A DNA stretch of 64,000 bases, taken from assembly GCA_018365995.1 (NCBI GenBank), contig JAGZIY010000016.1:1-64000 (forward strand), read 5' to 3'. A program made the position numbers and the translations under genes. The DNA is from Butyricicoccus pullicaecorum (GTDB taxonomy: Bacteria > Bacillota > Clostridia > Oscillospirales > Butyricicoccaceae). The notes below the pieces were generated by a model. That model had not been told where the DNA came from, made no database searches, and saw only the letters and a program-made list of their open reading frames with translations. This document shows, in pieces, positions 7,982-16,152 of this stretch; positions within the stretch are counted from its first letter, which is position 1, and each line of letters begins with the position of its first letter.

Positions 7982-8677
7982 TTAGACGCCCTCTCCGTCT
8001 GCACTATACTTTTTATATCCCGGGTGCTTGCCTGTCACCCCATAATACGAGCGCAGGTCAATCAGCTTTTGAATATTCTCTTGTGAAATATCATGACTAC
8101 CGCCCAAAATTACCGCATTGATGGTAATTTTCGCCCATAGTTCCAGTGACTCCATGCGATAGAACGCCGTAATCAGGTCACTGCCCAGCGCCAATGCCCC
8201 ATGATTTTCCAAAAGCACCACATCATGCTCCTGTAAATACGGTGCGATCCTTTCCGGCACCTCGGTCGTTGAGGGTGTTGCATACGGGGTCAAAGGAACA
8301 GAGCCGATCACTGCAACATCTTCTATCATGTTGTACATATCCATCGGCTTGTGTGCAACTGCAAATCCGGTCGCGCCCGGCGGGTGTGCATGGACAACCG
8401 CCCCAACATCTGGACGCTCTGCATAGCATCGCATGTGCATTTTGATTTCGCTTGACGGGCGCAGACCTTCAAGTGCCTCAACCACCGCGCCTGTTCCATC
8501 CACCAACAGAAGCTTTTCAGGGGTAATGAATGCTTTTGACATACCAGTAGGCGTTGCAAGATACAAATCATCAGCCACACGAACGGTCACATTTCCATCA
8601 TTTGCAGCAACCCAGCCCAGCTGCCACATTTTATAGCAGATATCACAAACCTGTTCTCTCATTTCCTGATAGCGCAT
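7982..8677 (-). CDS. fucA: L-fuculose-phosphate aldolase (class II aldolase family)
   Basis: FucA cleaves L-fuculose 1-phosphate into dihydroxyacetone phosphate and L-lactaldehyde. The zinc-site residues are visible: the HAH pair in VVHAHPPGATGFA, the later histidine in LLENHGALALG, and the catalytic glutamate in RPSSEIKMHMR. The N-terminal AANDGNVTVR binds phosphate. At 231 residues it is slightly longer than the E. coli enzyme (215) because of a C-terminal tail ending in GVTGKHPGYKKYSADGEGV. It lies in the fucose operon directly upstream of the kinase. Start ATG 8677 follows AAAGGAGAT. Ribulose- or rhamnulose-phosphate specificity cannot be excluded by sequence alone. Confidence 0.9.
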   Translation of the reverse strand: MRYQEMREQVCDICYKMWQLGWVAANDGNVTVRVADDLYLATPTGMSKAFITPEKLLLVDGTGAVVEALEGLRPSSEIKMHMRCYAERPDVGAVVHAHPPGATGFAVAHKPMDMYNMIEDVAVIGSVPLTPYATPSTTEVPERIAPYLQEHDVVLLENHGALALGSDLITAFYRMESLELWAKITINAVILGGSHDISQENIQKLIDLRSYYGVTGKHPGYKKYSADGEGV

Positions 8678-8692
8678 AAAATATCTCCTTTT

Positions 8693-9952
8693 CTATTGGG
8701 AAATCCAATTCTGTAATGAAATGGGGATACCGCCTTGCAGTCTGCTTTCCTCCGCCGCAAGGGTTGCCAGATGACTTTCCACCGAAGCGACTGCCCCTGT
8801 CCTGCTGTCCTTTGCGCCACTTGCCACCAATGCTGTAAACTCCTTCATCATGGATACATCACTGCCGCTGTGCGATCCACCCTCCGGAATATGTACAGTG
8901 ATTGTTGTATGATTGCCCGAAGCAAAGTCAGAAATCTCCAGCGTATTGCTTTCCATATGTCCGCGGATTTGCCCATGGCTCCCCATCACATTGATGATGC
9001 GTTCGCAATGCTCTGTAAATGCACTCATGGTGAGACTTGCATGCACACCATTTTCAAACGCAATATTAACAAGCTGATTGTCCACCACATCGTTATCACA
9101 AGCATATACACAGCGCCCATAGGGACTTGTCTGTAATTCCCGCAGCACAGCTTCATTGGAGGTATCCAAGCTGACTACCTTGCGGAATCCGCCAATAGAT
9201 GCCTGCGGGTGCTCCAGATAGAATCGCGGCGCATAGTAGGGACAGCTTTCCTGATGCGGACAGCCGTCCAGACAGCGTGCCGGTGCTCCCTCCGGTCTGT
9301 GTGCCTCATCAAAATGACTGCGTGCGCCCATACTGGAAACGGTTTTACACTGGCTGCCCGCGATCCATGTCAAAATATCCATATCATGACAGCACTTTGC
9401 CAAAATCATCGGACAGCTTTCCTCTGTTTTATTCCAGTTTCCGCGCACAAAGCTATGTGCCATGTGCCAATAGCCCACACTCTCAATGTGCTGAATATTC
9501 ACAAGCTGACCAACCGTGCCTGCATCGAGCAGTTCCTTGAGTTTTACGAAAAACGGAGAATAGCGCAGCACATGACAGATACTGAGCAATCTACCGGTTT
9601 CTTTTGCCTTTTCTCCCATAGCAATCAACTCTTCCCGATTGTAGCTCATGGGTTTTTCACAAAGCACGTCATAGCCCTTCTCCAGCGCCTGCATGACAGG
9701 CTCAAAGTGCATCCTATCCTGTGTACACACAAACACACTATCGGCAAATTTGTCCCGGGCAAGCAACTCCTGCCAATCTGCAACTGCATTTTCCGGTGCA
9801 ATATGATGCTTTTGGGCACAGAGTGCACGGCGGTCTGCACGCGGCTCTGCAACACCGACAATTTTGAGTTCATTAGGAAATGCCAGTCCATAGTCTGCGT
9901 AGATTTCTCCGCGCTGTCCGGCACCGAGCAAAATCGCTGTAATCTGTCTCAT
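8693..9952 (-). CDS. Gfo/Idh/MocA family NAD(P)-dependent oxidoreductase
   Basis: This 419-residue protein has an N-terminal Rossmann fold (AILLGAGQRGEIYADYG, residues about 6-22) and the family EKP motif in YDVLCEKPMSYNREEL, which positions the catalytic lysine. The C-terminal alpha/beta domain includes SLTMSAFTEHCERIINVMG, typical of this family. Members oxidise or reduce sugars, inositols or aminosugars. Placed between fucosidase and fucA, it may act on fucose or on another sugar released from fucosylated glycans. The exact substrate is not deducible. Four cysteines cluster in the CLDGCPHQESCPYY segment (about 230-245), an insertion that may bind a metal. Start ATG 9952 follows GGAGG. Confidence 0.88.
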   Translation of the reverse strand: MRQITAILLGAGQRGEIYADYGLAFPNELKIVGVAEPRADRRALCAQKHHIAPENAVADWQELLARDKFADSVFVCTQDRMHFEPVMQALEKGYDVLCEKPMSYNREELIAMGEKAKETGRLLSICHVLRYSPFFVKLKELLDAGTVGQLVNIQHIESVGYWHMAHSFVRGNWNKTEESCPMILAKCCHDMDILTWIAGSQCKTVSSMGARSHFDEAHRPEGAPARCLDGCPHQESCPYYAPRFYLEHPQASIGGFRKVVSLDTSNEAVLRELQTSPYGRCVYACDNDVVDNQLVNIAFENGVHASLTMSAFTEHCERIINVMGSHGQIRGHMESNTLEISDFASGNHTTITVHIPEGGSHSGSDVSMMKEFTALVASGAKDSRTGAVASVESHLATLAAEESRLQGGIPISLQNWISQ

Positions 9953-9969
9953 TTGTATATGCCTCCACC

Positions 9970-11280
9970 TTAATCGTTGAGCGTAATCTCTAAAACGGTA
10001 TCCACCGGGTCAGGCAGCGGGTAGCTAAAGTGAAGCAGCTCTCCAAAGGAGACAAAGGGAATGTGTGCATAGGACTGCACAATCCAGCTGTCCCGCAGCG
10101 GCACCTCAGAGCCATCTGCCAAACAACGAATATGCTTGATTTCCTCCTTGGAAACACCCGTCAGTGCAAGCGGCCCAATGGGAGCTTCGAGCACATGTGC
10201 ATACAGCTTATTTCCATTTTGTGTGTACCAGCCCCACTCCGGCTTGGGACGGTTGGCATTGCCGCAGCCATAAATACTTGCGCCGTTTCGCGCAATCCAG
10301 TCACCGATTTCCCGCAAGACCTGTTGGCTCTTGGCATCTACACGCCCCAAAGCATCTGGTCCTACGTTCAAAATCATATTTCCGCCCTTGCTGACACATT
10401 CTACCAGCTTATGAATGAGCAGGGTGCTGGATTTATATACCAAATCATGCGGATTATAACCCCAGTTGTTATTGATTGTTGTGCAAAGTTCCCACGGTAC
10501 AGGCCGACCCACTACATTGCGAATCCCCTCCGGCGGAATGATCTGTTCCGGACTTGCAAAATCGCCGCAATACTCCTCTGGCACCTCATTGACAATACTG
10601 CCGAAGCCCTCGCCGCCGACCTCCAAACGGTTATCCATAATGACATCTGGCTGATGCTTGCGCACCATGCGGACAAGTTCGGTTGCCTTCCATGCCTCAC
10701 CGCGCATTTCCTCATAGGAAAAATCGAACCAAAGCAGATCTATTTTTCCATAATTTGTAACCAATTCCTCGATTTGACCGTGCATATAACGCAGGTAATT
10801 GTCAAAATCTATTTTTTCATCTTTGTAGGCTTCATTTTCACTCATTGGATGGAAAGCATCTCCATACTTCGGATAATCTGGATGATGCCAGTCCAGCAGA
10901 GAATAGTAAAGCCCCACCTTGAGCCCCTCTGCCCGTACTGCATCTACAAATTCCCGTACCAAATCCCGTCCGCATGCTTTCATGCTGGTATAGTCGCTCA
11001 GCTTAGAATCAAACAGACAGAATCCATCATGATGCTTTGCAGTCAGAACCACATAACGCATACCTGCATGCTTTGCCATTTTTGCCCATGCTTTGGGGTC
11101 ATAACAAACCGGGTCAAACTCCTCAATATAGGTATAATCCTCCGGAGCAATCCGCTCTGTGCGCATGACCCATTCACCGCGCCCCGGAATGGCATAGAGT
11201 CCCCAATGTACAAACATACCGAACCGGTCTTTCATATACCACTGTACACGCTTTGCACGTGCCTCTACCAGATGATTCAT
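9970..11280 (-). CDS. Alpha-L-fucosidase, glycoside hydrolase family 29
   Basis: GH29 enzymes are retaining exo-fucosidases that release terminal L-fucose. Diagnostic segments are FGMFVHWGLYAIPGRGEW near the N-terminus, YVVLTAKHHDGFCLFDS, and IDLLWFDFSYEE, whose aspartate is the expected nucleophile. GGNMILNVGPDALG follows further on. Length is 436 residues, catalytic domain only, with no signal peptide, so hydrolysis should be intracellular after uptake of fucosylated oligosaccharides by the adjacent ABC transporter. The gene starts 5 nt after the permease stop and follows GAAAGGA. It is the enzyme that defines the substrate of this locus. Confidence 0.95.
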   Translation of the reverse strand: MNHLVEARAKRVQWYMKDRFGMFVHWGLYAIPGRGEWVMRTERIAPEDYTYIEEFDPVCYDPKAWAKMAKHAGMRYVVLTAKHHDGFCLFDSKLSDYTSMKACGRDLVREFVDAVRAEGLKVGLYYSLLDWHHPDYPKYGDAFHPMSENEAYKDEKIDFDNYLRYMHGQIEELVTNYGKIDLLWFDFSYEEMRGEAWKATELVRMVRKHQPDVIMDNRLEVGGEGFGSIVNEVPEEYCGDFASPEQIIPPEGIRNVVGRPVPWELCTTINNNWGYNPHDLVYKSSTLLIHKLVECVSKGGNMILNVGPDALGRVDAKSQQVLREIGDWIARNGASIYGCGNANRPKPEWGWYTQNGNKLYAHVLEAPIGPLALTGVSKEEIKHIRCLADGSEVPLRDSWIVQSYAHIPFVSFGELLHFSYPLPDPVDTVLEITLND

Positions 11281-11285
11281 AAATA

Positions 11286-12134
11286 TTATCCTTTCACAGC
11301 ACCGCCAGAAAGTGCCTCAATAAAAAATTTATTAAAAATACAGTACAAGAGAATCGGAGGAAGAATGATAATGACCATCGCCGAAAATAGACCATTGTAG
11401 TTTGTTCGGAACGCAGTTGTAAAGGTTGACAGCAATGCCGGAACGGTCAGCTTTTCTCGGTCGATCATCACAAGAGATGCCCAGTAATATTCATTCCAGT
11501 TATTGAGGAATGCAAGCACACCTGCTGTCATGATACCGGGACGGGCCATTGGAAAAATCACGTGCCAAAAGGTCTGAAAATATCCGCACCCATCAATTCT
11601 TGCTGCATCCTCCATCTCCTTTGGAATATGGTCATAGTAGTTTTTGATTACAAAGAAACTGACTGCGATGCCGCTGCATGAATAAATCAAAATGAGTGCT
11701 GCGCGTGTGTTATAAATCCCCAACTGATTAACCAGATTGTAAACCGGATAGGTTAGGGCGGTTGCTGGAATAAACAGCGTTGTTGCCAGCATGACATTCA
11801 CCAGTCTTTTTCCCTTAAACTCCATGCGTGCCACTACATAGGCGGACATAGAAATCATCACAATACTGATGACAACTGATATAATGGAAACGATCATACT
11901 GTTTCCAAAATACCGCATGACATGCAGGTCGCGAAAGGTCGAGATATAACCCTCCAAATATATGGATTCTGGAAGCTGGAAGCCGGGACGTGCAAGCGGG
12001 TCCTCTTTCAAGCTGGACAAAAACAGCCACACGATAGGGGTCAGCGATACAAGCAGTGCCCAACCCAAGGAAAAATATGTCATAATACGTGTTCCAAGAG
12101 GCAGCTGATTGAGTGTTCTCATCTTTTTTATCAT
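11286..12134 (-). CDS. Carbohydrate ABC transporter permease (MalG-like)
   Basis: This is a 282-residue inner permease of a CUT1 sugar importer. About six hydrophobic helices are visible, beginning with MTYFSLGWALLVSLTPIVWLF. The EAA loop that contacts the ATPase reads EDAARIDGCGYFQTFWHVIF. The gene overlaps the preceding permease by 4 nt and uses AGGAGG 8 nt before ATG 12134. No ATPase gene is present in the locus, so it probably shares a genome-wide MsmX-type ATPase. Likely cargo is a fucosylated oligosaccharide, judged by the fucosidase next door. Confidence 0.93.
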   Translation of the reverse strand: MIKKMRTLNQLPLGTRIMTYFSLGWALLVSLTPIVWLFLSSLKEDPLARPGFQLPESIYLEGYISTFRDLHVMRYFGNSMIVSIISVVISIVMISMSAYVVARMEFKGKRLVNVMLATTLFIPATALTYPVYNLVNQLGIYNTRAALILIYSCSGIAVSFFVIKNYYDHIPKEMEDAARIDGCGYFQTFWHVIFPMARPGIMTAGVLAFLNNWNEYYWASLVMIDREKLTVPALLSTFTTAFRTNYNGLFSAMVIIILPPILLYCIFNKFFIEALSGGAVKG

Positions 12135-13084
12135 GTCCGATTCCTCCTAAGTTTGCTGAGAATTCCGGGAAGTTCATATACCACATTTACAAAAACAATA
12201 ATCAACATACCTGCAATGATTTGGAGGAATGCCACCGAATTGGCACGTCCAAACTGTGCTCTCGGGCTGGTAATCGCTAGCTCACGGATCACATAGCTGA
12301 TGCTATACGTTCCTGCCGCACCCTTCGTCAGGAAATATACCTCATTGTAGAGCAGGAAGCCGGCAGTCGCAGATAAAATAGAGACGGTTTTCAGGGTATT
12401 CTTAATCATGGGAATGGTGATATAAAAATCCTGTATAAATCCGCTGGCACCATCCAGAAGGGCAGCCTCTCTAACCTCCTCTGGTACTGCCATAATGTTT
12501 CCAAGGATCATAAGTGTCGTGGTTCCTGTAAAGAAGATGTATGCGCCAGTCATTGCCCAAAAGGCAGGTCCCTTCATAAGTAGTATATTTCCCGAGAAGG
12601 ACGGCTGAAATAGCTGAATGATGGGGTTGATGATTCCATAGGTTGGGCTGTAAAGCTGAAGGAAGATAATACCAAGTGCTGCGGATGAAATCATGCAGGG
12701 AATGATATAAATATTTCGAATCAGCTTAATCCCTTTCATTTTTCTGGAAAAGGCAAGCGCAATGATGGTTGCAACTGGGATTTGTACAAAGATACCAAGC
12801 AGTGCCCAACTCACAGAATTGCGCAGCGCTTCCCAGAAATAAGGATAGGTTTCAAAAATATATTTATAATTGTTTAAGAGGTCAGTCCATCCCCAAAACT
12901 CCGGCTTGGTGAGGTTTGTATAATCCCATTTTGCAAATGAGGTAAAAAACACCGTTAGGAGTGGATAGAGATAAAAGATACAAAAAGCCATCAATGTCGG
13001 CAGCAAAAATAGAAGAATGAATCCTCTGCGTTTCCACTCGGAACCGCTGACACCACGGTCGGAGTGTTTTTTCACCTGCTTCAT
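12131..13084 (-). CDS. Carbohydrate ABC transporter permease (MalF-like)
   Basis: This is a 317-residue CUT1 permease. The first helix reads FILLFLLPTLMAFCIFYLYPL and the EAA loop is REAALLDGASGFIQDFYITI. It pairs with the MalG-like subunit encoded next, with which it overlaps by 4 nt. The start is ATG 13084, 6 nt after AAGGAGG; an upstream ATG at 13117 lies before this site and is less likely. It lies 57 nt after the solute-binding protein gene. Confidence 0.93.
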   Translation of the reverse strand: MKQVKKHSDRGVSGSEWKRRGFILLFLLPTLMAFCIFYLYPLLTVFFTSFAKWDYTNLTKPEFWGWTDLLNNYKYIFETYPYFWEALRNSVSWALLGIFVQIPVATIIALAFSRKMKGIKLIRNIYIIPCMISSAALGIIFLQLYSPTYGIINPIIQLFQPSFSGNILLMKGPAFWAMTGAYIFFTGTTTLMILGNIMAVPEEVREAALLDGASGFIQDFYITIPMIKNTLKTVSILSATAGFLLYNEVYFLTKGAAGTYSISYVIRELAITSPRAQFGRANSVAFLQIIAGMLIIVFVNVVYELPGILSKLRRNRT

Positions 13085-13141
13085 ATTATCCTCCTTAAAA
13101 AAGAGAAGGATTTTCACCTCCTCTTTTTCATTTATATTTGA

Positions 13142-14428
13142 TTATCCAATCAGCGCAAGCAGTTCTTTTTGCAGCTGTGCAAAGCGTGCTTCGATATCCG
13201 TGCTCTTATTTGCGCACTCCATCAAAGCGTTTGTGATTGCATTGCCGACATCCATGCCCCATTTATAAGAGGCATCGCTCACAACGATATCCGCATCTTG
13301 AATCATAGCGCAAGCCTCTGCCATCTTTATGATGACCGGGTCACCGCTCTTCTCAGCCAGTGCCTTGAGATCCAGCGTCGTATTAGACGGCACACCCTGT
13401 ACCTCTAGGAAAATACGCTCCTGAATTTCTGGGCTTGTCATATACTTAATAAATTCCAGTGCCATTTCGGTCTTTGCTTCGCTCATACCACTCGCAATTG
13501 CCAAACCATTGCCAGCTGTGGACAGGGCTACATTCTCTGGGAAGATAATCGGTTCAATCACATCTGCAAGTTCAGGCGAAATACCAGAAGCATTCCATGC
13601 ACCATTGGAAATGACGGCTGCCTTGCCGTTCTGGTTGAAATCTGCCATCAGATTGCCAACATCTGGAGTTGTATACTCTGCGCCATTCACCTGATCCATC
13701 TTTGCCAATGCCTTAAATGCAGTAGCAAATGCTTCCGAATTGATTGCAGCCTCATCTAGTGGTACCGATGTAATTGCACGACCTTCCTCTGTGCTTGCAA
13801 GGTATGCGTACAGCATTTTAAGCGAGCCCTGACCTGCTGCATACCCGTATGTACCATTGCCCAAAGCAGAAACCTTTGCCATGGTATCGGCAAAGCCCTG
13901 CCATGTAGAAAGATCCTCTATGCTCGCGCCAACAGAGTCCAAAATTTTTGTATTTGCCCACATACCGCGTGCTTCAATCTGCTCGTGGATATTATAAATC
14001 TTGCCATCAATCTGATTCTGCGTGTAGTTGATTCCCACTGCATCTTGTAAATTGTTCTCATCGATATAGGGCTTCATGTCAAGCACCAACCCTTGGCTGA
14101 TTGCCGACTTTGGTGCTGGTGAATACATATCAATCATATCCGGGAATTTGCCTCCCGCAATCTGGGCATTGACTACATCGTCTCTGTTTTCCACCGGAAT
14201 CGGCTTAAAGGTCACCGAACCATCTGCATGATTCTTTGCAAACTCATCATAAATATCACGCATGACCTTTGCAGCAGGCCATTCCGATTCCTCATGATAG
14301 AAGCCATGATAAAATTCCAAAACCTCCGGCTGTCCATCTGCCCCTCCAGATGCCTGTTCTGAATTTCCGCAGCCAGCCAGACCCAGTGTCAAAGCCATAG
14401 CAAGGGACATCGCTGTAATTCTTTTCAT
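13142..14428 (-). CDS. Sugar ABC transporter solute-binding lipoprotein
   Basis: This 428-residue extracellular solute-binding protein (family 1, CUT1 type) has a lipoprotein signal, MKRITAMSLAMALTLGLAGC, with Cys20 as the lipidation site. The mature protein has the usual two-lobe pattern, including GGKFPDMIDMYSP, KAAVISNGAWNASGI and FIKYMTSPEIQERIF. It heads the importer operon and presumably captures fucosylated sugars at the membrane. The start ATG 14428 lies 7 nt after GGGAGGA. A candidate activator-dependent promoter is found about 50 bp upstream (14480-14524). Confidence 0.93.
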   Translation of the reverse strand: MKRITAMSLAMALTLGLAGCGNSEQASGGADGQPEVLEFYHGFYHEESEWPAAKVMRDIYDEFAKNHADGSVTFKPIPVENRDDVVNAQIAGGKFPDMIDMYSPAPKSAISQGLVLDMKPYIDENNLQDAVGINYTQNQIDGKIYNIHEQIEARGMWANTKILDSVGASIEDLSTWQGFADTMAKVSALGNGTYGYAAGQGSLKMLYAYLASTEEGRAITSVPLDEAAINSEAFATAFKALAKMDQVNGAEYTTPDVGNLMADFNQNGKAAVISNGAWNASGISPELADVIEPIIFPENVALSTAGNGLAIASGMSEAKTEMALEFIKYMTSPEIQERIFLEVQGVPSNTTLDLKALAEKSGDPVIIKMAEACAMIQDADIVVSDASYKWGMDVGNAITNALMECANKSTDIEARFAQLQKELLALIG

Positions 14429-14479
14429 TTTACTTTCCTCCCAGCCTATTTGTGTAAACTGCTGTTGTTTATATTGCTT

Positions 14480-14524
14480 ATTATAGGGTGCATTATGAAA
14501 AAATAACATGACTCTGCTTGACTC
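14480..14524 (-). promoter_or_regulatory. Candidate activator-dependent promoter of the fucose importer operon
   Basis: On the minus strand a perfect -10 TATAAT (14485-14480) is paired at 17 bp with a poor -35 TGTTAT (14508-14503). Immediately upstream lie two direct repeats GAGTCA-AGCA-GAGTCA (14524-14509), spaced one helical turn (10 bp). Direct repeats abutting a weak -35 box are the usual layout for AraC-family activators. The YesN-type regulator encoded just upstream is the obvious candidate to bind here. Binding is inferred. Confidence 0.6.
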
Positions 14525-14631
14525 TTTTTTGTAATTATTTTTACTTTTGCATGATTTTTGAATTTCATTTCTTTTAATTTTATATATTTTCTACAAAAAC
14601 AATTCTCTGTTTTTATTAAGTCTAACTATGC

Positions 14632-14854
14632 AAAAATCCTACCCATGTATATAGGCAGGATTTTTGTGTTTGTTGAAAATTTGCGGCTTTTCAAGGATGC
14701 AGCGTCCGCCACGCAAAGCGCACTGAACAAAAAATACCCGAAACCGCGCATAAATGAGCGATTCCGGGTATTTCATTGTGTAAAAAGTCCATTATATATC
14801 ACAGTTCTTTACAAAATCTTGTACGCGCACGGGCGCAAGATACTTTTTCGGCAG
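14632..14854 (+). repeat. Intergenic structured repeat, copy A
   Basis: This non-coding element lies between the two solute-binding protein genes. It aligns over about 220 nt with 62121-62335. Shared blocks include CGCAAAGCGC, CCGAAACCGCGCAT, TGAGCGATT, GTAAAAAG, TACGCGC and ATACTTTTT. Three hairpins are visible: AAAATCC/GGATTTT (14633-14664), AAATACCCG/CGGGTATTT (about 14732-14773) and GTAAA.../...TTTAC (14780-14812). The first two differ in sequence from copy B yet still pair. The strand given is the shared orientation of the alignment, not a proven transcript. The rest of the 14429-14883 gap holds only the importer promoter and AT-rich sequence. Confidence 0.8.
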
Positions 14855-14883
14855 CTTATATCAGACATCTTCTCTTTCACGCA

Positions 14884-16152
14884 CTATTCCGGCACGGTCA
14901 ATAAATCCAAAAATGCCTGTTTGCTGATTTCTCCCGATAAAACAGGTACAATATTTTTCTTTAAGATTTCAATCTGCCGATTTCCCCAAAGCTGCTCTGG
15001 GATCTCGATTTTGATGTCAGCCGATTGCGCTGTACTGACCGCTTTACAAAATCGCGGCAGCTGCAAAGCAAAGTCCTCAATGTGAATTTTGGGATTTGCA
15101 GGAAACTGCTGAGTCTCCAGCAAGATTCGCTCCTGTACCTGTGGACTCACCATATATTTCAGAAAGCGCACGCACGCCTGTTCCCTCTCTTTATTCCCCG
15201 TATGTCCCACAACATATCCAATACCAGCAGATTCACAGGATACGGAAAAGGCTTCTGACGGAAACAAGGCATATTCTGCCTGCAATCTCTTGGATATCAT
15301 AGAAGATCCCCAAACACCATTGACACAAATGGCAATCTTTTCCTTGTTAAACAGCTCTGTTTCATCACGGTAGTTATATGCACCGTCTTCGCTAACGGAA
15401 AATCGGTGGATCTCCTCAAGTATGGTCAAAGTATCCCATAACTTGTTTGGTTCGATTCCTACATGGTTTTTTTGTGTACCATCCATTCCCTTTTGCGCCA
15501 GAATATGATCCAAAAGGTACAGATATCCCTCATTAGATGGCTGTAACGCCTTGACGCTATGCTCTCCCTTTTCTGCCCATGTCTGAATCTTGTCGCAGGC
15601 AGCAAAAAATTCCTCCCACGTTTTCGGGATTTCCAAGATTCCCGCTTGTTCAAAAATTTCCTGATTGTACCAATATCCACCACTCACAAGCAGAACATCG
15701 GAAATGGTAAACAGCTGATTCTCAGCAGTTGTCCAGTAATCTAGATTGACAGGTGCCAAATTTGCACGAAACTGTGCATCCGCTTCCACATAGGGCATGA
15801 GATCGAGCAGACATTTATAGTCTGCCATGTACTGATACAGTGCGTCCTGCCCACCTCCTGCCAAAAAAACAATATCTGGGATCTCCCCCACCATCACAGA
15901 GTCCTCGACCTTTTGAATCAAAGTCTCTGTTGTAGGCATAGAAACGAGATGGATTCGAATATCTGGATTTTCTTTTTCAAAATCTTTATAGATACGCCGC
16001 ATCGCTTCGTGGTCTGGCTCTACACCGCCCCAGCCATGGATCAACGTAATTTCCGTAATAGAACTCTGTCCGCTGCAGCCCATCAACAGACAAGTCAAGA
16101 GGAGTCCATACAAAACGGCTGTCCAAATTTTATGTTTTTGGTTCTCTCGCAT
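14884..16152 (-). CDS. Second sugar solute-binding lipoprotein, encoded with the two-component system
   Basis: This 422-residue family 1 solute-binding protein has a lipoprotein signal ending LLLTCLLMGC (Cys near residue 25). Features shared with the importer SBP include EIPDIVFLAGGGQDALY, KIAICVNGVWGSSMISKRL and FLKYMVSPQVQERILLETQ. No permease genes follow. The gene instead overlaps the response-regulator stop by 23 nt and is the last gene of a kinase-regulator-SBP operon. It may present a sugar to the sensor kinase rather than serve transport, an arrangement inferred from context. The start is ATG 16152 because the preceding in-frame ATGs lie deeper inside the regulator gene. Confidence 0.85.
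   Translation of the reverse strand: MRENQKHKIWTAVLYGLLLTCLLMGCSGQSSITEITLIHGWGGVEPDHEAMRRIYKDFEKENPDIRIHLVSMPTTETLIQKVEDSVMVGEIPDIVFLAGGGQDALYQYMADYKCLLDLMPYVEADAQFRANLAPVNLDYWTTAENQLFTISDVLLVSGGYWYNQEIFEQAGILEIPKTWEEFFAACDKIQTWAEKGEHSVKALQPSNEGYLYLLDHILAQKGMDGTQKNHVGIEPNKLWDTLTILEEIHRFSVSEDGAYNYRDETELFNKEKIAICVNGVWGSSMISKRLQAEYALFPSEAFSVSCESAGIGYVVGHTGNKEREQACVRFLKYMVSPQVQERILLETQQFPANPKIHIEDFALQLPRFCKAVSTAQSADIKIEIPEQLWGNRQIEILKKNIVPVLSGEISKQAFLDLLTVPE

Noticed and set aside
10030..11400. A 456-codon open frame on the plus strand opposite the fucosidase gene (and a 356-codon one at 5139-6209 opposite fucI)
   Set aside because: Both lie antisense to genes with clear family motifs, lack ribosome sites and encode Cys/His/Ile-rich sequence without recognisable domains. 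They are by-products of codon usage on the other strand.
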